Assembly: GCA_031267995.1 (NCBI GenBank)
Contig: JAIRXZ010000082.1
Location: 1 to 7,986 of the forward strand
Length of the DNA stretch: 7,986 bases
Source of the DNA: Odoribacteraceae bacterium
GTDB taxonomy: Bacteria > Bacteroidota > Bacteroidia > Bacteroidales > Marinifilaceae
Reading direction: 5' to 3'
Shown one piece after another: positions 1-6,715 of this stretch. The position numbers were made by a program, and so were the translations under genes. The notes beneath the pieces were generated by a model. It was given only the letters and a program-made list of their open reading frames with translations. It did no database searches and had not been told where the DNA came from. Every line of letters starts with the position of its first letter. Positions within the stretch are counted from its first letter, which is position 1.

Positions 1-860
1 CGGCGAGGGGGGAGGGGAGGGGTGTTTGCCCTGCCCGACGGGACGCGGCGGGGTGCCGGCGGGGTGTCGGGAGGCGCGTCGGGGGGGAGGTAGTACTGTG
101 CCCGCGCCGTGAGGATCTCGAAGAAGTCGGCGGCCTTGAGGGAGGCGCCGCCGATCAGCCCGCCGTCCACGTCGGGCTTGGAAAAGAGGTCGTTGGCGTT
201 GGCGGGCGAGCAGCTGCCGCCGTAGAGGATGGAGGTTTCGTCGGCGATGGCGTTGCCGTAGCGTTCGGCGACGGTGGCGCGGATAAAGGCGTGCATCTGC
301 TGTGCCTGGTCGGGGGTGGCGGTTTTGCCGGTGCCGATGGCCCACACGGGTTCGTAGGCGATGACGACGCGGGCGAGGTCGCCGGCCGTCGCGTGGAAAA
401 GTCCACCGGTCAGTTGTCGCTTGACGACGTCGAAGTGCGCGTCCGCCTCCCGTTCCGCCAGCGCCTCGCCCACGCAAAAGATGACGCGGAGGGGTGTTTC
501 CAGGGCGCGGGTGACCTTCTTGGCCAGGATGGCGTCGGTTTCCCCGTGGTAGAGGCGTCGCTCCGAGTGTCCGATGATGACGTGTTTGGCGCCGGTGGAG
601 GCAATCATGTCGGCGGAGATTTCGCCCGTGTAGGCGCCGGATTTTTGGGTGGAGCAGTCCTGCGCGGATACCGAGAGGCCGGGTTCCGTGATGTTGTGCG
701 CGACCTTGGCCAGGTGGATGAACGGGGTGCCCAGGATGACGATGACGCCATCGGCGCCCTCCTTGTAGCGGAGGTACTCGTTGATTTCCCGCGATAGTTC
801 AAGGCCTTCGTCGTAGGTCTTGTTCATTTTCCAGTTTCCTGCTACGATTTTTTTTCTCAT
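1..860 (-). CDS. tpiA: Triosephosphate isomerase, C-terminus runs off the window
   Basis: Interconverts dihydroxyacetone phosphate and glyceraldehyde 3-phosphate in cytoplasmic glycolysis and gluconeogenesis. The ATG at 860-858 gives MRKKIVAGNWKMNKTYDEG, the expected family N-terminus; the internal ATG at 827 would delete the catalytic lysine, so it is not the start. Visible catalytic residues are K11 (GNWKMN), H98 (IIGHSERR) and E170 (AYEPVWAIGTGK). The phosphate-binding segments YGGSCSPANA and GGLIGGASL follow near residues 212-245. The family normally ends near residue 250, but no stop appears by the window edge. Codons 258-286 form a tail with 12 prolines in 29 residues. The gene lies 10 nt behind the DoxX-like gene, with no promoter between, so it is probably cotranscribed. 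Family assignment is certain; the tail may be a real extension or reflect a lost stop or frameshift beyond the edge. Confidence 0.96.
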   Translation of the reverse strand, partial: MRKKIVAGNWKMNKTYDEGLELSREINEYLRYKEGADGVIVILGTPFIHLAKVAHNITEPGLSVSAQDCSTQKSGAYTGEISADMIASTGAKHVIIGHSERRLYHGETDAILAKKVTRALETPLRVIFCVGEALAEREADAHFDVVKRQLTGGLFHATAGDLARVVIAYEPVWAIGTGKTATPDQAQQMHAFIRATVAERYGNAIADETSILYGGSCSPANANDLFSKPDVDGGLIGGASLKAADFFEILTARAQYYLPPDAPPDTPPAPRRVPSGRANTPPLPPR

Positions 861-870
861 GGTTACAATA

Positions 871-2118
871 TTAGGGGTGATATTTCACTTTGTTTCTGGC
901 GCTTGTTTTGCCCCGGTAGGTGCACCAGCAGAGGAGGAGGAGGGCGAGCAGCATCCAATGTTCGGCCCGCGTTTGCTGGCGGCTGATGCAGTAGGTAACG
1001 AGGTCGGCGCCGGCGAGTTCCGACACTTCGGGGATGTGGCGTTTCGACCATTTGCCGATGACAGTGCCCTCGTGCAGGATGAGTATGCCGGGGTTGGAGC
1101 GGATCATTGTTTTCAGCTGGGTGTCGTCCGAGGAACAAATGTCGTAGGGGACGCGGTAGCGTTTGGCGTGTGCGCGTACGCTTTCGGGAGCGGAGGAGGT
1201 GAGGCCGTAGATATTGTAGCCCCGATCGAGGAGGTGGTAGGCCAGGCGGTTGATTTTTGCTTGCGTTTCGGCGGGGACGTCCTCCACGCGACGGGTGACG
1301 ACGAGCAGGGTGTTGCGCTTGTCTTCCAGGACTTCGTCGGTGATGTCCCCCTCGTCGGGGTGGTCGATGATGAAGTCGTGGATGGGGGGCAGTTCGCCTC
1401 GCTGGACGAGTGTTTGTTCGGTGCGCTCGTGCGTCCAGGCGCTGTCCTGCCAGGGGTAGTCATCTTCCGTGAAGGCCTTGACTTCGCCGCTTTCGACGTG
1501 TTTGTAGAAGAGGGTCAGGCGATAGCTGGGGGATTCCGCCCCGTTGGGTGGTTGCATGCCCTGGAGGATGTTTTTGCCGATGGCGTAGGGGCGGAAGTCT
1601 ATGAGGGGGATGGTGCGGTAACTGTATAAGGATATGGCAAGCAGGTAGATGCCGTATAGCGCGAGCAGCCCTTTTTGTCGCGCCGGCGGGAGGGCGGGTT
1701 GTTCCATTTTCCTGCTCGCGAAGGTGATCCAGGCGAGGCATAGGAGGACGATGTTCTTCCCGAATGATTGCCAGTGGGTGAGGGTGAGCGCGTCGCCAAA
1801 GCAGCCGCAGTCGCTGACCGGGTTGGTGAGCGCGAGAAGGAGCGTCAACGGCGTGAAGAAGAGCATGTAGAGCATCGCCGCGACCGCGGCCGTCCGCCTG
1901 CAGAGGTTCAGGAGCAGGGCGATGCCGATAAGAAACTCCGTGAGGGATAGGGCGAAGGAGGCAAACAGCGCCAGCCCTTCCATGCTGCCCAGGCCGGCGG
2001 CGTTGAAGTACTCGGCAAATTTGTAGGCCGATCCCAGCGGGTCTACCCCTTTCACGAACCCGGAGTAGATGAAGGTGATCCCGATGATAATTCTGCACAG
2101 GCAACGGATGACGGGCAT
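871..2118 (-). CDS. DoxX/MauE-like integral membrane protein with C-terminal thioredoxin-like domain
   Basis: A 415-residue inner-membrane protein of the Bacteroidota type found beside tpiA. Hydrophobic segments lie at about 5-23, 47-70, 75-97, 118-135, 150-168 and 387-400. The first four form the DoxX/MauE-like unit. A conserved NPVSDCGCFGDA loop (C104, C106) follows the third. Residues about 180-375 are soluble and resemble a thioredoxin fold: SSDDTQLKTMIRSNPG with the expected cis-proline at 343, then the ILILHEGTVIGKW hairpin. The domain has no CXXC; C328 is its main cysteine. Basic residues at the N-terminus, at NLCRR, between segments 4 and 5 and at the C-terminus fit the positive-inside rule. 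They put both the CGC loop and the soluble domain in the periplasm. MauE relatives help disulfide formation, so a thiol redox role is a reasonable inference, but no substrate is known to me. The ATG is 2 nt after the DUF1599 stop. Confidence 0.85.
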   Translation of the reverse strand: MPVIRCLCRIIIGITFIYSGFVKGVDPLGSAYKFAEYFNAAGLGSMEGLALFASFALSLTEFLIGIALLLNLCRRTAAVAAMLYMLFFTPLTLLLALTNPVSDCGCFGDALTLTHWQSFGKNIVLLCLAWITFASRKMEQPALPPARQKGLLALYGIYLLAISLYSYRTIPLIDFRPYAIGKNILQGMQPPNGAESPSYRLTLFYKHVESGEVKAFTEDDYPWQDSAWTHERTEQTLVQRGELPPIHDFIIDHPDEGDITDEVLEDKRNTLLVVTRRVEDVPAETQAKINRLAYHLLDRGYNIYGLTSSAPESVRAHAKRYRVPYDICSSDDTQLKTMIRSNPGILILHEGTVIGKWSKRHIPEVSELAGADLVTYCISRQQTRAEHWMLLALLLLCWCTYRGKTSARNKVKYHP

Positions 2119-2120
2119 GG

Positions 2121-2675
2121 TCAGGTGATTTTAGGCGATTCGCGCTCCACCAGCAGGCGGATGAGTCCGAAGACGGCGTAGTTGATAATGTCCAGGTAGT
2201 TGGCGTCGATGCCTTCCGACACGAAGGCGACGCCGGCGTGATCCTCGATTTGCTTGACGCGGCGGATCTTCATCAGGATGAGGTCGGTAAACGAGCTGAG
2301 GCGCATCTCCCTCCAGGCCTCGTCATAGTCGTGGTTCTTGTCCATCATGAGGCGCTTGGCCTCGCGGAAGCGTTCGCGGTAAGCTTCCACCGCCTCCTCG
2401 TCGGCGATATGCTCGCGGTCGTCCATCGTCAGTTGAATCAGCCCTATAATGGCGTAATTGACAATCCCGATCAGCTCCGGAACGACCCCCTCGTCCACTT
2501 TCGAGACCCCTTTTTGCTCGATACTCCTCACCCGGTTGGCCTTGATATAGATTTGGTCGGTGACGGACGCCGGCCGCAACACGCGCCATGACGTGCCGTA
2601 GTCCCCCATCTTTTTCATGAACACATCCTGACAAGCATCGGTCACGCTATCATATTCTTGCGAGGTATCCAGCAT
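2121..2675 (-). CDS. DUF1599-family protein with duplicated domain
   Basis: A 184-residue, probably all-helical cytoplasmic protein made of two copies of the DUF1599 domain (Pfam PF07659, which I recall being linked to nucleotide-modification contexts; that link is from memory). Copy 1 covers about residues 16-82 and copy 2 about 107-174. Both share DYxxxWR (25-31 and 116-122), S-x-TD (39-40 and 130-131), K-x-x-R (45-48 and 136-139), IE (52-53 and 143-144) and NYAxxGLI (73-80 and 165-172). The start is fixed: a TAA lies immediately upstream in frame, and GGAG at 2681-2684 on the minus strand sits 5 nt before the ATG. It is the first gene of the minus-strand operon with the DoxX-like gene and tpiA, and is divergent from folP. 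No signal peptide or membrane segment is visible. Its biochemical role is unknown to me; the conserved charged residues suggest a ligand or metal site. Confidence 0.85.
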   Translation of the reverse strand: MLDTSQEYDSVTDACQDVFMKKMGDYGTSWRVLRPASVTDQIYIKANRVRSIEQKGVSKVDEGVVPELIGIVNYAIIGLIQLTMDDREHIADEEAVEAYRERFREAKRLMMDKNHDYDEAWREMRLSSFTDLILMKIRRVKQIEDHAGVAFVSEGIDANYLDIINYAVFGLIRLLVERESPKIT

Positions 2676-2716
2676 TTATTCTCCGGTTAACGATGAAAAG
2701 TTTATAAACAAATTCT

Positions 2717-2724
2717 TAGATTTG
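2717..2724 (+). promoter_or_regulatory. Candidate Bacteroidota -7 box for folP
   Basis: TAGATTTG matches the Bacteroidota -7 consensus TAnnTTTG exactly. It would place the transcript start near 2731 and give a leader of roughly 57 nt to the ATG at 2788. No clear TTTG-type -33 element is seen at the expected distance, so the call rests on the -7 box and its position in the divergent intergenic gap. Confidence 0.45.
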
Positions 2725-2729
2725 GCGGG

Positions 2730-2737
2730 TAAAAGTA
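2730..2737 (-). promoter_or_regulatory. Weak candidate -7 box for the DUF1599-doxX-tpiA operon
   Basis: On the minus strand this reads TACTTTTA, seven of eight matches to TAnnTTTG, and would start transcription about 47 nt before the DUF1599 ATG. No convincing -33 element is visible. A second 7/8 match, TAAATTCG, lies slightly further upstream on the same strand, so the choice is uncertain. Some promoter must exist here because this is the only gap before the operon. Confidence 0.22.
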
Positions 2738-2787
2738 GAGACAATAATCGAATTTAGAAAGGATGGCGTGTGAAAAATAACAACCGT

Positions 2788-3651
2788 ATGGAAAACTTTA
2801 TTCAGGTGGGGGAGACCCGCGTGGGGCTGGAAACGCCCGTGGTGATGGGGATCCTGAACGTGACCGCCGACTCGTTCCACGACGGCGGGAAGTACGTCAG
2901 CGAGAGCCAGGTGGTCGCCCGCGTCAACGAAATTGCGGAACAGGGGGCGGCGATTATCGACGTGGGAGCATGTTCCACGCGTCCGGGCGCGCTGCCCGTC
3001 AGCGAGAAGGAGGAGATTGCCCGCCTGAGCTTCGCCGTGGAGCTGGTGCGACGCTATCATCCCCACCTGCCCGTCTCCATCGACACTTACCGGGCGAATG
3101 TCGCCAGGGAGATCATCGACTGCCTGGGCGAGGTGATGGTGAATGACATATCGGGCGGCACGATGGACGACAGGATGTTCCCCACGGTGGCGGAGCTGAA
3201 CGCTCCCTACGTGTTGACGCACGTGCAGGGCACGCCGCTGGACATGCAGCGCGCCCCCCACTACGACGACGTGGCGCGGGAGGTGCACCGCTTTCTGGAG
3301 GAGCGCGTTGGGCGGTTGCGGGGGATGGGGTGCACCCGGCTGATCGTTGATCCTGGCTTCGGCTTCGGGAAGAGTGTCGCTCACAACTACCGCCTGATGG
3401 ATTGCCTGGAGCGGTTCCTCGACCTGGGCTGTCCCTTGCTGGCGGGCGTTTCGCGCAAGAGCATGATATGTAAATTGCTCGGCATCACCCCGGCGGAGGC
3501 GCTGAATGGCACCACGGTGCTGAACACCATAGCCCTGGCGAAGGGTGCCGCCATCCTGCGCGTGCACGACGTGAAGGAGGCCGTGGAGGCGGTAAAAATT
3601 TATCACGCGACGAGGACGCTCGAGGATGAAAACGAGGACGCTCGACAATAA
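2788..3651 (+). CDS. folP: Dihydropteroate synthase
   Basis: Condenses 6-hydroxymethyl-7,8-dihydropterin diphosphate with p-aminobenzoate to dihydropteroate in cytoplasmic folate synthesis; this is the sulfonamide target. The 287-residue product is a complete TIM-barrel DHPS. Visible motifs are MGILNVTADSF (20-30), IIDVGACSTRPGA (56-68), SIDTY (97-101, D99), NDISGG (119-124), HVQGTP (145-150), DPGFGFGK (188-195, with K195), AGVSRKS (219-225) and AILRVHD (255-261). Loop 1 has alanine where most homologues have proline (NVTPDSF). Start choice: a GTG at 2770 is preceded by AAAGGA with 6-nt spacing. However, the ATG at 2788 puts MGILN at residue 20, as in Bacteroides homologues I recall, so I chose the ATG; the GTG would add six residues. 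In Bacteroides, as I recall, folP is divergent from the same DUF1599 gene. It is probably cotranscribed with nfo 13 nt downstream. Confidence 0.96.
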   Translation: MENFIQVGETRVGLETPVVMGILNVTADSFHDGGKYVSESQVVARVNEIAEQGAAIIDVGACSTRPGALPVSEKEEIARLSFAVELVRRYHPHLPVSIDTYRANVAREIIDCLGEVMVNDISGGTMDDRMFPTVAELNAPYVLTHVQGTPLDMQRAPHYDDVAREVHRFLEERVGRLRGMGCTRLIVDPGFGFGKSVAHNYRLMDCLERFLDLGCPLLAGVSRKSMICKLLGITPAEALNGTTVLNTIALAKGAAILRVHDVKEAVEAVKIYHATRTLEDENEDARQ

Positions 3652-3664
3652 AATGTAACACATT

Positions 3665-4507
3665 ATGAAGTACATCGGAGCACATGTCAGCGCGGCCGGC
3701 GGCGTGGAGAACGCGCCCTTGAACGCGCACGAAATCGGGGCTACGGCCTTCGCTTTCTTCACGAAAAACCAGCGACAATGGTCGTCGCCACCCCTTGATC
3801 AGCGTTCCATCGACCTTTTCAAGGAGCGCTGCCGGCAATTCCTCTACACGCCGGCGCAAATATTGCCGCACGACAGCTACCTCATCAACCTGGGGCACCC
3901 GGAGACGGACGGGCTGCTGAAATCGCGCGCCGCCTTTACCGACGAGCTGCATCGCTGCGAGCAGCTGGGGCTGGATCGCCTCAACTTTCACCCCGGCGGC
4001 ACCCTCGGCGGCATCGACGAGGAGAGTTGCCTGTTCCGCGTGGCCGAATCGATCAACCGGGGGTTAGACAAGACACGCGGCGTGTGCGCCGTCATCGAAA
4101 ACACTGCCGGTCAGGGCACCAACCTCGGCCACACCTTCGAGCAACTCGCCTACATCATCGATCGGGTGGAGGACAAGAGCCGCGTGGGGGTCTGCATCGA
4201 CACGTGCCACGCCCTCGTTGCCGGTTACGACATCTCCACGCCGGCGGGCGCCAAGAGGATGCTCGATCGCTTCGACGCCGTCGTGGGCATCAACTACCTC
4301 CGCGGCTTCCACCTGAACGATGCCAAGAAGGGCGTTGGCTCGCGGGTAGATCGCCACGCGGATATCGGTCAGGGCACCATCGGCTTCGCCTCCCTCAGGC
4401 AGATCCTGAAGGACGTACGCCTTGATAATCTTCCCTTTATCCTGGAGACCCCGGACACCTCCCTGTGGCCGGAGACGATTCGCCTGTTGAAGGGTTTAGC
4501 CGCCTGA
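3665..4507 (+). CDS. nfo: Endonuclease IV (deoxyribonuclease IV, AP endonuclease)
   Basis: Cleaves the phosphodiester backbone 5' of abasic sites in base-excision repair and is a three-zinc TIM-barrel enzyme. The 280-residue protein has all nine metal ligands of the family: H69 (ILPHDSY), H109 (LNFHPGG), E145 (VIENTAGQG), D179 and H182 (CIDTCHA), H216 (FHLNDAKK), D229 and H231 (VDRHADIGQG) and E261 (ILETPD). These fall at the same residue numbers I know for the E. coli enzyme, which also supports the ATG at 3665. The N-terminus MKYIGAHVSAAGGVENAP is typical. It starts 13 nt after folP with no promoter between, so the two are likely one transcript. Its TGA stop is followed by a single codon and then the GTG start of the next gene in the same frame. 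Confidence 0.97.
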   Translation: MKYIGAHVSAAGGVENAPLNAHEIGATAFAFFTKNQRQWSSPPLDQRSIDLFKERCRQFLYTPAQILPHDSYLINLGHPETDGLLKSRAAFTDELHRCEQLGLDRLNFHPGGTLGGIDEESCLFRVAESINRGLDKTRGVCAVIENTAGQGTNLGHTFEQLAYIIDRVEDKSRVGVCIDTCHALVAGYDISTPAGAKRMLDRFDAVVGINYLRGFHLNDAKKGVGSRVDRHADIGQGTIGFASLRQILKDVRLDNLPFILETPDTSLWPETIRLLKGLAA

Positions 4508-4510
4508 CGC

Positions 4511-5002
4511 GTGACGAGGATTGGCGTTTTGTCCGACACCCACGGCTGGTTAGACCCGGCGATTGTCGACTTCTTCGAGGGGCGCGACGAGGTGTGGCAC
4601 TGCGGCGACATCGGTAGCCTCGACGTGACGGATGCCCTCGATGCCCGCTTCCGCCTGCGGGCGGTGCACGGCAACATCGACGACGCCTTGACCCGCCGCG
4701 TCTTTCCTGCCTTCCAGCGCTTTAGCGTGGAGGGGGTGAGCGTGTTGATGACCCACATCGGCGGCTACCCGGGACATTACGACGGGCGGGTGGCCACTTT
4801 CCTCCGCCAGGAGCGACCCCGCCTCTTCCTCTGCGGCCACTCGCACATCGCCAAGGTGCAATACGACAAAGCCCTTGCCTGCCTGCACGTCAACCCCGGC
4901 GCCGCCGGTCGTTCCGGCTTCCACGTCGCGCGGACGGCGGTGCGATTCGAGATAGATGGCGAGAATATCCGCGAGATGGAGCTTTTAGAATTAAAGAGAT
5001 AG
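4511..5002 (+). CDS. YfcE/MJ0936-family metallophosphoesterase
   Basis: A 163-residue single-domain calcineurin-like phosphoesterase of the small YfcE/MJ0936 type, expected to hydrolyse phosphodiesters using two divalent metals in the cytoplasm. Metal-binding motifs are present in order: SDTH (D9, H11), CGDIG (D33), GNID (N55), MTHIGG (H82) and GHSH (H110, H112). NPGAAGRSG near the C-terminus is also typical. The GTG at 4511 is the only sensible start: the nfo TGA lies in the same reading frame one codon upstream, and the SDTH motif is only 8 residues in. With a 3-nt gap it is probably translationally coupled to nfo. The physiological substrate is not known from sequence. Proximity to an AP endonuclease might suggest a DNA or nucleotide link, but operon membership alone is weak evidence. 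Confidence 0.92.
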   Translation: MTRIGVLSDTHGWLDPAIVDFFEGRDEVWHCGDIGSLDVTDALDARFRLRAVHGNIDDALTRRVFPAFQRFSVEGVSVLMTHIGGYPGHYDGRVATFLRQERPRLFLCGHSHIAKVQYDKALACLHVNPGAAGRSGFHVARTAVRFEIDGENIREMELLELKR

Positions 5003-5045
5003 AATTAAATCGCCCTCGCCTCGCGTGAAATCCCGTTTAGATCAT

Positions 5046-5053
5046 TACTTTTG
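5046..5053 (+). promoter_or_regulatory. Bacteroidota -7 box for the S41 protease unit
   Basis: TACTTTTG matches TAnnTTTG exactly and is followed by GCC, a frequent context in this phylum. Transcription would start near 5060, about 19 nt before the ATG at 5079. No clear -33 TTTG is visible in 5020-5030. The 76-nt gap after the phosphoesterase gene has no obvious terminator hairpin, so some read-through from the folP cluster is possible. Confidence 0.55.
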
Positions 5054-5078
5054 CCGCGAATAATTAAAATACGTGAAC

Positions 5079-6692
5079 ATGAAAAGCCTGGGATGGATTA
5101 TGGCGCTATGGGCGACTTGCCTCGCGTGGAGCGGTGCATCGGCGCAGAACAACGCCGACGCGCAAACGCTCAAGTTTAACCAATTGCTGCGCGTGGTCGA
5201 CCGTCTTTACGTGGACACCGTGGACGTTGCCCGCCTCACGGAGGTGGCCATCATCAGGCTCCTGGAGGAGTTGGATCCCCACTCGGTTTACCTCACGCGC
5301 GAGGAGGTGCAGGAGGCCAACGAGCCGCTGGAGGGAGGATTCTTCGGGATAGGCATACAGTTTAACATACTTGGCGACACGCTGATGGTGGTGGATGTCA
5401 TCCCCGGCGGCCCCTCCGAGCGGGTGGGACTGCTGGCGGGCGATCGCATCGTCACCATCGACGGGGAGAATGTCGTCGGCATCGGCCTCACCAACACCGG
5501 GGTGCGCAAGCGGCTGAAAGGCGAGGAAAATTCCATCGTGAAGGTGAGCGTGTTCCGCGGCCGTTACTTGCTGGAATTCAATATCAGGCGGGGGATGATC
5601 CCCATCCACAGCGTGGACGCCTCGTACATGCTGGAGCCGGGCATCGGCTACCTTCGCCTCGCCCGCTTCGCCGCCACCACCGTCAGGGAGTTCGAGCAAG
5701 CCCTCCGCCAGCTAAAGGAGGAGGGGCTGGAGGATCTGATCATTGATCTCCAGGAGAATCCGGGAGGCTACATGGGCGCCGCCGTCGAACTGGCCGATCA
5801 TCTTCTCGATTCCCACCGCCTGCTCCTCTACACCTCCGGCAAGGAGGCGCGCGCCAACGAATCCTACCACTCCACGCCCGACGGTCTTTTCCAGCGCGGC
5901 CGGGTGATCATCCTGCAAAACGAATCCTCCGCCTCCGCCAGCGAAATACTCGCCGGCGCCGTCCAGGACTGGGATCGCGGCCTCATCGTGGGACGCCGTT
6001 CCTTCGGCAAGGGCCTGGTACAACGCCCTATCCCCCTGCAGGATGGCTCGATGGTGCGCCTCACCATCGCCCATTACTACACCCCCTCCGGGCGGAGCAT
6101 ACAAAAGCCGTACAGGAAGGGAGAAAACTACCGCGCGGAGCTCTACGACCGCTACGACACCGGCGAACTCTTCTCCCGCGACAGCATCCGCGTCACCGAC
6201 ACCACCCGCTACTTCACGAAGGAGCGCCACCGCCTCGTCCACGGTGGCGGGGGGATCGTCCCCGACCTCTTCGTCCCCATCGACACGTCGGTGCGATACG
6301 CTTACTTCAACCTCTTGATGGCGAAGGGCGTGCTTCTCGATTACGAGTTCTACCACGTCAACCGTCACCGCGCTGCCCTCCGCGAGCGTTACCCCGCCTT
6401 CCGGCAGTTCAAGGAAAATTTCGAGGTGACGCCCGAAATGATCCGCGAAATCGTGCAAAAGGGCGAGGAACAGGGCGTAGCCCCGGACGACAAGCTGCTC
6501 GCCCCCGTGCTTCCGGAACTGAAGCGATACCTGAAAGCGTTGATCGCGAGAGATCTCTGGGGCATGAACGAGTATTATAAAATCATCAACGAAGGAAACG
6601 CCCCCCTCCGCGCGGCGCTGAAAGCCCTCCGCGACGGCAGCTACGAGAAAACGCTGAAAACAACCGAAAACAAACCACGCGCGAAACAATAA
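5079..6692 (+). CDS. S41-family C-terminal processing peptidase, exported
   Basis: A Prc/CtpA-type serine protease of 537 residues. A signal peptide is evident (MKSLGWIMALW..., predicted cleavage after ASA near residue 22), so it acts in the periplasm. A helical region (about 30-80) is followed by a PDZ domain (about 85-165, with GIGIQF and the GDRIVTIDGENV core). The catalytic core (about 188-345) contains DLQENPGG, SSASASEILAG and RSFGKGLVQ. By comparison with E. coli Prc and B. subtilis CtpB spacing, the Ser/Lys/Gln triad is S286, K311 and Q315, with the usual 25-residue Ser-Lys gap. A C-terminal extension of about 190 residues, as in Bacteroidota homologues, is mostly helical and ends basic. 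A GTG six bases upstream is a possible alternative start; the ATG gives the cleaner signal peptide. It likely shares a transcript with the barrel gene 23 nt downstream. Substrates cannot be read from the sequence. Confidence 0.95.
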   Translation: MKSLGWIMALWATCLAWSGASAQNNADAQTLKFNQLLRVVDRLYVDTVDVARLTEVAIIRLLEELDPHSVYLTREEVQEANEPLEGGFFGIGIQFNILGDTLMVVDVIPGGPSERVGLLAGDRIVTIDGENVVGIGLTNTGVRKRLKGEENSIVKVSVFRGRYLLEFNIRRGMIPIHSVDASYMLEPGIGYLRLARFAATTVREFEQALRQLKEEGLEDLIIDLQENPGGYMGAAVELADHLLDSHRLLLYTSGKEARANESYHSTPDGLFQRGRVIILQNESSASASEILAGAVQDWDRGLIVGRRSFGKGLVQRPIPLQDGSMVRLTIAHYYTPSGRSIQKPYRKGENYRAELYDRYDTGELFSRDSIRVTDTTRYFTKERHRLVHGGGGIVPDLFVPIDTSVRYAYFNLLMAKGVLLDYEFYHVNRHRAALRERYPAFRQFKENFEVTPEMIREIVQKGEEQGVAPDDKLLAPVLPELKRYLKALIARDLWGMNEYYKIINEGNAPLRAALKALRDGSYEKTLKTTENKPRAKQ

Positions 6693-6715
6693 ATAAACAT
6701 TAAAAAACGAAGACA

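Noticed and set aside
291..797. 168-codon plus-strand open frame opposite tpiA
   Set aside because: tpiA has all its catalytic motifs here; the opposite frame shows no family features.
827..827. Internal ATG as the tpiA start
   Set aside because: It would remove the NWK motif with catalytic K11; the ATG at 860 restores the complete family N-terminus.
820..1629. 269-codon plus-strand open frame antisense to the DoxX-like gene
   Set aside because: It mirrors a clearly conserved membrane protein gene; its composition is a by-product of GC-rich codons and it has no recognisable domain.
2716..3762. 348-codon minus-strand open frame antisense to folP
   Set aside because: folP has every family motif on the other strand, and the antisense product is rich in His, Arg and Gln with no domain, as expected of a shadow frame.
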